From NCBI RefSeq assembly GCF_029784165.1, contig NC_073696.1, positions 233,381,771-233,445,770 on the forward strand: DNA of 64,000 nucleotides, written 5' to 3'. The position numbers and the translations under genes are program-made. The first letter of the stretch is position 1. Each line of letters begins with the position of its first letter. Below, one piece after another: positions 57,174 to 64,000 of the stretch. The stretch comes from Wyeomyia smithii. Its lineage: Eukaryota; Arthropoda; Insecta; Diptera; Culicidae. The notes below the pieces were generated by a model. The model had not been told where the DNA came from. It saw only the letters and a list, made by a program, of their open reading frames with translations, and did not search any database.

Positions 57174-59936
57174 TTATTTATTTATTTATTATCATTTCCA
57201 TCCGACCATAAGGTCTACATGAAATATAAGGTGATGGGGAAAAGCCAAAAATTGGCATAAAAACTCTCCAAATTCAAAGAGATAAAATTATTCATTGAAT
57301 ATTGCGCTCATCGAATGTAGAGGTGAGTTTTGAAGATACTCAGTTCTTGCTAGTGGACGACGGAGGAAACCGGCTCGAGATCTCAAACGCCTAGCTTAGG
57401 CACTTACGTTAAGCTGCTCTAACAAAGAACTGCAATCAATTTCAGATGAAAGAAGCTTGGCAGCGAAAACGGCTTTCGAAATCTTTCGTCTTCTCTCCAA
57501 CGTTGTAATGCCCAGCAATTGACAGCGAGCTTCATATGAAGGTAGATCATGTGGGTTGAGCCATCGTAGATTCCTAAGGGCGTACCAAACAAACTTGCGT
57601 TGGATGCTTTCAATTCTGCGAATCCAAATTGTATGATACGGTGACCAAATGACGGCAGAAGACTCCAAGTGTGACCGTACTAACGCAAAATATAGTGATC
57701 GAAGGCATAGCGGGTCGTCGAACTCCTGGGTGATTTTAAATAAGAATCCGAGCTTGCAATTTCCGGTGAAAGGGTGCATCGCATCGGTGAAAAATAAAAT
57801 AAACAGGGTTGGCCCGAGGTTGCTGCCTTGAGGTACGCCGGAGTAGTTGGTAAACTCCCGAGATAAAGATGAGCCAATTTTTACTTGTAAAGTTCTTTGT
57901 TTTAGGTACGACGCCAATCAGCCACAGAGGCGATCAGAAAATCCCAGTTGTTTGAACTTCTTGAGAGCTATATCGTGGTCGATTCGATCAAAAGCAGCCT
58001 TTAAATCGGTGTAGATTCTACTTGATTACCTCTGGATATCCCGTCAAAACACAGAGATGTGAACTCCATGAGATTTGTGTCAACTGATCTGCCAGGCATA
58101 AATCCATGTTGCTGTGTAGAAATGTATCTGCGACAGTTGAACATGATAGAATCGCTAACTTTTATCCCAAGCACTTTAGAACCAGCACAAAGGGACGTTA
58201 TCCCTCGATAGTTTTCAACTAACTGCTTCTTATCCTTTTTGAATACCGGAAACATCATCGATTTTTTCCATTCATGAGGAAACTGAGCTTGCTGCATCGA
58301 AAGGTTTAGAATTTTCAAGAAAAGGGTTTTAATCTCCTGCATGCACCTTTTCATGAAAACAGGTGGGACACCATCTGGTCCAGGCTAGAACGAAGATTTC
58401 AGTTTGCGGATAGCTTTTAATGACATATCTTCGGAAATTTGGAAAGTGTCCAAATCGACCACATCGGTGGGCACATTATCGAGGCATTAAGGATCAATTT
58501 CTGCGTAGTTAGGAGGGTTGAAGACACTAGCAAAGTGATCAGCAAACAGTTCACATTTTTCCGCATTAGAAGAAGCCGTCTCGTTTCCTTTGTTAATTGT
58601 CACAGGCAACCCATTCTCTTTATGCTTTGATCTTACAAACGACCAAAATTTGGCTGGATACTGACGTAGCTGCTCTTGAAGCCTTCGTACATACTCGGCA
58701 TACCGTTGACGATTATATCTTCTATAGTTTCCGCTTGCTCTGTTGAACATCGCTTTCGTGGTGGGATTTCGATTCCGAGTGTACTTTCGAAGTGTTGTAG
58801 CACGAATTCTCTTCAAGGATCGAAGTTGAGCATTACCCCATATAGGCTTCGGTGGGGGCTGAAAACGCGGAGTAAATCTGTACAAAGCGGCTCGAACAAT
58901 CGAGTTAAACTGAAATATAGCTTCATCTACATTGTTGCAATCGATGACAGGTTCCCAGTCAACAGTTTGGAAATAATCACTAAGTGCTGAATAATCGTTT
59001 TTCTTAAAATTCAATGCTGTCGTGTCCACATCTTCTGTAAGCGGTAAAGGTGAATTTACATTCACATCAAACACGAGAGCAGGATGATTTACATCCAATC
59101 GTACTAAAGGTTCGTCGGCGCTAGCTGGAACTGTATAGTTTGCCCCCTCCTTAACATACACCAGGTCCAAGTACCGTCTGATAATGTTAGTGACTGGGTT
59201 CACTTGCAGTAAGTTGCACCTCGCGGTACCATCAAGCCATGAAGTAGTGTTTGAAACGTCAGCATACATATAACCGTGACGAGAAGGTTTCCAAGCGATT
59301 TTGGGTTGGTTGTAGTCACCAGCTATTATGACGATGTCATTTAAATTTGCAGCATCACAAATCTTCTCGATACAGTCGATATGTAGTTTCATAAGCTCGG
59401 GATCTTTGCTTTTCTCAGGAGATAAGTAAAAACACCCAACAAAAAGCTTTATATTTTTTAGTTGAATGGTGATGCAAAGTTGCTCGAGGGCAGCGCAAAA
59501 TCCAACATCACATGAAGAGGAATCGAGAGTTTTTTTTTACGGCAATAATGACGCCTCCGCCTACCTCGCGAATACTATTTAAACGGTTCCGATCAATTCT
59601 GTAAACTTCGTACTGGTTACCGAACAGCTGAGCTGAATTAATTTTGCTATCGAGCCAAGTCTCGACTAACATGATTACATCATAGTCCTGATCGATACAT
59701 GAGAGGTAAAAGTCTGCTATTTTTGTCTTCAAACCTCTTACATTTTGAAGGTAGAACTTCAAATAATTTATGGCGTCATCAGAAGTTCGCAAGGTACAAT
59801 CGAGCAACAGTTGACGCTGCTGCCCATTAGAACGGTTAACATCATTGCTCGACAATGCGTTAGCGCTGTGAACAGGACTAGAATCAGAGTAAGAACAAGC
59901 TCTACTTGTTATGTACTTGCCTGAGCAAGCAAATTG
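57174..59936 (-). mobile_element. Nested non-LTR retrotransposon (jockey/CR1-like), truncated
   Basis: About 2.76 kb on the minus strand, flanked by GGAATGAT (57166-57173 and 59937-59944), inserted in the RTE element. Reading the minus strand: endonuclease parts (QNVRGLKTKI, MLVETWLDSK, IIAGDYNQPKIAW, DLVYV, NHPALVFDV), then reverse transcriptase parts (FPVFKKDKKQLVENYRGI, QQHGFMPGRS). Next come GVPQGSNLGPTLFILFF and a C-terminal part with VIWSPYHTIWIRRIESIQRK. The YADD region is missing between FTGNCKLGF and the tail, an internal deletion. A TAAA-repeat tail lies at 57174-57195. ORF1 is absent. Confidence 0.8.
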
Positions 59937-60640
59937 GGAATGATGGTCTACGACGGACCAGATCTTTACCATATGGCAGATTTTCCAGCAATACCGTGAA
60001 TACAGAACTCTAACGCACCACCTAGTCATCGACTTCAAAGCCGCGTATGACCCTATCGACCGAAACGAGCTATAGAAGTTCATAGACGAAAGGGTTTTAC
60101 CGGGGAAACTGATTAGACTGATAAAGGCTACGGTGGATAACACGCAGTGCTGTGTGCGGACCGCGATAAGTTCTAGGTAGTCGACGAGTTTGTCTATCTT
60201 GGCTTACTGGTAACTAAGGATCATTGTCCTGTGACATTCGAAGGCGTATTCACAGCAGATGCAGTCGAACAGACAAAGCTCATGTACGAAGTGTAACGTG
60301 TATGAAACACTCATAAGACCGGTTGTTCTCTACGGGTATGAAACGTGGACAATACTCGAGGTGGACTTGCGAAAGCTCGGAGTTTTCGAACGACGGGTAC
60401 TAAGGACGATCTTTGGTGGCTTGCAGGAGAACGGAATATGGAAACGGAGGATGAACCATGAGCCCGCGCAACTCTATGGTGAACCCTGTATTCAAAAATG
60501 ACCAAAGCTGGGCGGATACGCTGGGCAGGGCATGGTGCAAAAATACCGGACAACTACACTGCGAAGATGATGTTTGCCTCGAATCCGGTAGAAATAAGAT
60601 GACCAGGGGTGCAGCGGGCAAGATGGGTAGACCGAAATCC
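59937..60640 (+). mobile_element. RTE (JAM1-like) retrotransposon, part downstream of the nested insertion
   Basis: Continues the reverse transcriptase cut at 57173. It reads STTDQIFT, a decayed THHLVIDFKAAY block at about 60014-60050, then VVDEFVYLGLLVT. The RTE C-terminal part follows: TLIRPVVLYGYETWTILEVD, FERRVLRTIFGG, then GRIRWAGHGAKIPDN. Between VTKDHCP and the TKCNVYETL block a segment is shortened. Confidence 0.75.
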
Positions 60641-60984
60641 GCTCAAAAAAACGCGTGAATTTCGAGATTCACGCAAAAAAAAACGAGAGAATACCGAAGT
60701 CCGCGTAAAATTGCGAATTTATGAACCAGAAAAAATACCTATGCATGTGAAAATGTGCATATTATATGTGCGCGACCTTTAGGAACATCAGCTAAATTGC
60801 CGTTATCTAGTTTACTTATTCAAGTAAAATAGTTAGAAACCAGTGAATTCAGATTCGCGACGAGGAAAAAGAAAATTTGATAGAAAACTTATATAAGAAC
60901 ATTATAAAAAACACCTGTTTTCTAATATTTTTGTTCGGAGATCTAAAATTCCACCGAGTTACAACATTTTTGTATATAAGCCCT

Positions 60985-61480
60985 TGTACGAAGTGTAACG
61001 TGTACAAAACGCTCATAAGACAGGTTGTTCTCTACGGGTATAAAACGTGGACAATGCTCGAGATGGACCTGCGAAAGCTCGGAGTTTTCGAACGACGGGT
61101 ACTAAGAACGATCTTTGGTGGCGTGCAGGAGAACGGAATATGGAAACGGAGGATCAACCATGAGCTCGCGCAACTCTACGGTGAACCCTGTATTTAAAAA
61201 TGGCCAAAGCTGGGCGGATACGCTGGGCAGGGCATGGTGAAAAAATACCGGACAACTACACTGCGAAGGTGGTGTTTGCCTCGAATCAGGCAGAAAGAAG
61301 ATGACCAGGGGCGCAGCGGGCAAGATGGGTAGACCAGGTGGAACGAGATCTGGCGGGAAGTGCACGGTGTCCCAGGAACTGGAGAGCGGCAGCCAGAAAC
61401 CGAGTGAATTGGAGAAACTTCGTGAATCAGGCCATGTCATCATGACGGAATGCCAAATATATAAATAACTTTGTCCCATA
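60985..61480 (+). mobile_element. Second RTE 3' end, near-duplicate
   Basis: Starts TACGAAGTGTAACGTGTA and repeats the C-terminal RTE coding segment of 60281-60640 with few differences (TLIRQVVLYGYKTWTMLEMD, FERRVLRTIFGGVQENGIWK). It runs on about 130 bp further, through the tail containing ELESGSQKPSELEK-like sequence, to a 3' end near 61480. A 5'-truncated second copy. Confidence 0.75.
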
Positions 61481-63381
61481 GAAAAATTTGAATTAAATTC
61501 ATGAAATAAATTCATGAAATGTTACGGATGTGACTTTTTAGACATCTGCAGATGCGGACATGAATGTGAGCTTGCAGATGCGGATATTAATATTGGGATA
61601 CGAAAATTGATCTCGCGATTTGAACGAAATACGGGGATAGATATTGAGATGTAGATAAAATATAATCGAAATGCGGTTGCTGAGATGGGTATCGCGGTTT
61701 ATGAAATTAAAGATGCGGATTTCTCTTGATCAATCCATCTTAATTTTTTACGTTTCTTTTCTTACGTTGCTCGGGATTAAAGATTTGAGTACCTATTCGC
61801 TTTCCCTTTTTATGGATTTTTTTCTGTAGTTCGTCAAAAATAAAAATGAAAATTTCTTACATAATTAATGGATGATGTCATAGTAACTTTAATGTTTTGG
61901 TATTGCCTGCTTACATCTTATAATTTTGTTATGCCCACTTTTCAATAGGTGTTGCACTTACTTATCTACAGAAACTTTTGATACTTTTGAGTAATTCTTT
62001 TTTTCTTGCTTAGCAACAGGTTTGACGTATTTGCAACCTTTCATACCAGAACTGCCGTTGATAGGTATTGATAAAAACTGTATCGTTCGTGAACATTCAA
62101 TCAATATTCAATAAATATCAGACCTGCAAGCAAACCATAAATCTATTGGATTCTTAGCTTCACTCAAACAATAATGAATTTTACTGGAATTCATAAAATA
62201 GTAGAGAAAATAGTACTTCCTGCGGAATATGGCAAATTATATTGTGGATCAAGAGGTGTGAAGCAGGTTTCCGTATCAATGTCATACAATCCCGATCAAC
62301 CAAATGTCACCAAATAACAGCAGACTGCGGCAAAGAAGCCTTTGAAATGTGTCATAGGGTTTACAACCGGGACACTTTATTCATTTCATTTCGGCATTCT
62401 TTGTCGCCGGAGTATAATTTCACGTCTAAAACATGGTTTGGAATCGTTTAAGAATAAGTCATCGATTATCAGCCCGCGTAAAAATCATCAAGAACAAACA
62501 TTGGTTATCTATCACGCATTTTTACTACTCAACGCATATACCGAAATGCGATAACGTTGAAAAAATGAGATACTCTATGATTGTCACCATATTTGAGTCT
62601 CTACAGTTGAATTATATGTGTTTTTAATTCACAAGAGCAGTCCTCACAGTCATTGTCAGTTTTGCACGATTTTTTTGGGTGTCACCAAAAACGACTTTAG
62701 CTCACCTTACCGGTTGTTAGTGCGACTATATTTGGAAAATCATACTTGCGCGTATTAAGGACAACAATGAGAAGGCGGTATCATTTTTTATTTTCTACCA
62801 ACCTGTGCGGCAACCGCAGGAGAGCTCCTACTGCCAAGCGGACGTCGTTTATCGTATTAGGAAAACAAATCTTTCCTGTTGGTCGTTCCACTCGCGTAAA
62901 GCTCATAGCTCAGACTCAGACTGTGTCTGTCGTATTAAAGAAATCATGCAGAGAGTAAGAGGCGGGTGGGAGAGAATGGTATTTACATGGATGACGAATG
63001 ACTCAATCCCTCCCGGACCGATGATCGGATCTGTCGCAGCATTTACACTCTGTGAGTGTGTACTTTAGTTTGTTTATGGTCTTAAACGTTGGGAGAGTTA
63101 CTCTGGGACAAAGTACTAGATGGCTACAGTGACGTTTTTTACAGCAAACTCGTACCCGAGCACAAATCAATATTTCACCTCAATAAATGATGTTGGTCTG
63201 TTTTCATCTTCTTTAAAACGTAGCTCCATTCTACGCAAAAATACTAATCTAGCATAAAATGTTCCCAGTAGCAGAGAGCCTCCAATTTCAAGAACAGATA
63301 CCGAATACCGTAAGCATCTGCGGATTGAGTCTTGCACTAGGGAGGGAAACCTCCGTAATATGACTACGTATAGACAGACGA
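61481..63381. other. Non-coding DNA
   Basis: AT-rich, with imperfect GATGCGGATATT-like repeats near 61540-61720. Frames at 62242-63068 overlap one another and show no domain. Confidence 0.4.
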
Positions 63382-64000
63382 TTACTCACCACCTGGTTTC
63401 GTCTTGCGGGCTTCCCTCCTGTTGCTGCTGCTGTTGCCACTTCCACCCCGTCCAACTCCACCGTCCGCCTGCTGCTGGAGCTGGCTCTGATGATGCAAAA
63501 TTTTATCTTCCGTCGACTCCAGCTCCCCGTTTAAAAGTTGAGTCGTCCCGTAAGGGGCTTCTGCCGTGGTTCGCCTTCCAGAAACAATGAGCAGCCCAAC
63601 CACTATCTAACCTTCGCTTATCTAATCTGGCTCTTCGGGCTCCACAAAATCACCACCAACTTGAGCTGATGTCGGTCACTCCGATTTTTTTGCTTCCGAC
63701 TAGGAATTTCACAAATATTATTGGTTTTGATTAATCAAAAACGTATGTGCACACATACACAAACCCGAAGAAACTTTTTGCCTTCTCACATTCCGCTTCC
63801 TTCCCGCTCATCCATGCTCGCAGCCCGTATTTTACATCACTTTCTGGTGCACACTAACAATGACTGCTGCTGCGTTTTTCTCAACACACTTGTTCCGACG
63901 AAAATATTCCGGGATTTGGCAGGAGAAAAAACTAACTTTGCGACAAAATTCCAGGAAATCCGCAAATAACAAACCGAACAGCACCGTTTTTTCGACTGAA
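63382..64000 (-). other. Possible first non-coding exon and promoter-proximal region of WIP
   Basis: On the minus strand the sequence from the window edge to 63382 has the look of an insect 5' UTR. It has TCAGT at the edge, balanced composition, AGCAGCAGC runs, a short upstream frame starting GAGCATGGATGAGCGG, and a GTGAGT donor after AAACCAGGTG. The longest frame (about 73 codons, ending EARKTKPGG) has no ATG. Joined to the acceptor before the WIP start codon it would reach TGA just ahead of the WIP ATG, as expected of a leader. WIP is the next gene on this strand, so the link is plausible but unproven. Confidence 0.4.

Overview
The window is insect nuclear DNA, almost certainly from a culicine mosquito and most likely Aedes. 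The evidence is a Juan-type jockey retrotransposon, JAM1-like RTE fragments, a LOA-type element with an RNase H domain, very many short inverted-repeat transposons, 55-60 bp introns next to introns of many kilobases, and arthropod-like versions of three conserved genes. There are no operons or bacterial signals. The species call rests on remembered family likeness, not on a search.

Genes. (1) Fumarate hydratase lies on the minus strand. Its catalytic exons are at 15141-16669, and a 35-codon mitochondrial-presequence exon lies about 15.2 kb upstream at 31922-32026. Four exons join in phase to 503 residues. (2) A WRAP53/TCAB1-type WD40 protein (508 residues, two exons, plus strand) starts at 32462, head to head with fumarase across a 435 bp gap that is probably a shared promoter. 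(3) A WIP/verprolin homologue (minus strand, seven coding exons, about 629 residues) runs from 40928 to 35120, tail to tail with the WRAP53 gene. Its 5' untranslated exon may be at 63382-64000, which would make a 22 kb first intron.

Layout. 1-15 kb: AT-rich DNA with nested MITEs, a Juan fragment and an LTR-element gag fragment. 15-32 kb: fumarase; its first intron holds a full-length LOA element inserted in an older repeat, a decayed mariner carrying a hAT MITE, and a 600 bp palindrome. 32.4-41 kb: WRAP53 and WIP. 41-64 kb: transposon-rich DNA with an L1-like fragment carrying a long open reading frame, a tRNA-like sequence with an oligo-T stretch, and an RTE element split by a second non-LTR element with a visible target duplication.

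I see no new multi-gene system. The less ordinary signals are the triplicated segment in LOA ORF1, nested insertions that can be dated relative to each other, the long palindrome inside a transcribed intron, and the split fumarase gene. Exon joins were made by eye from splice consensus and phase.
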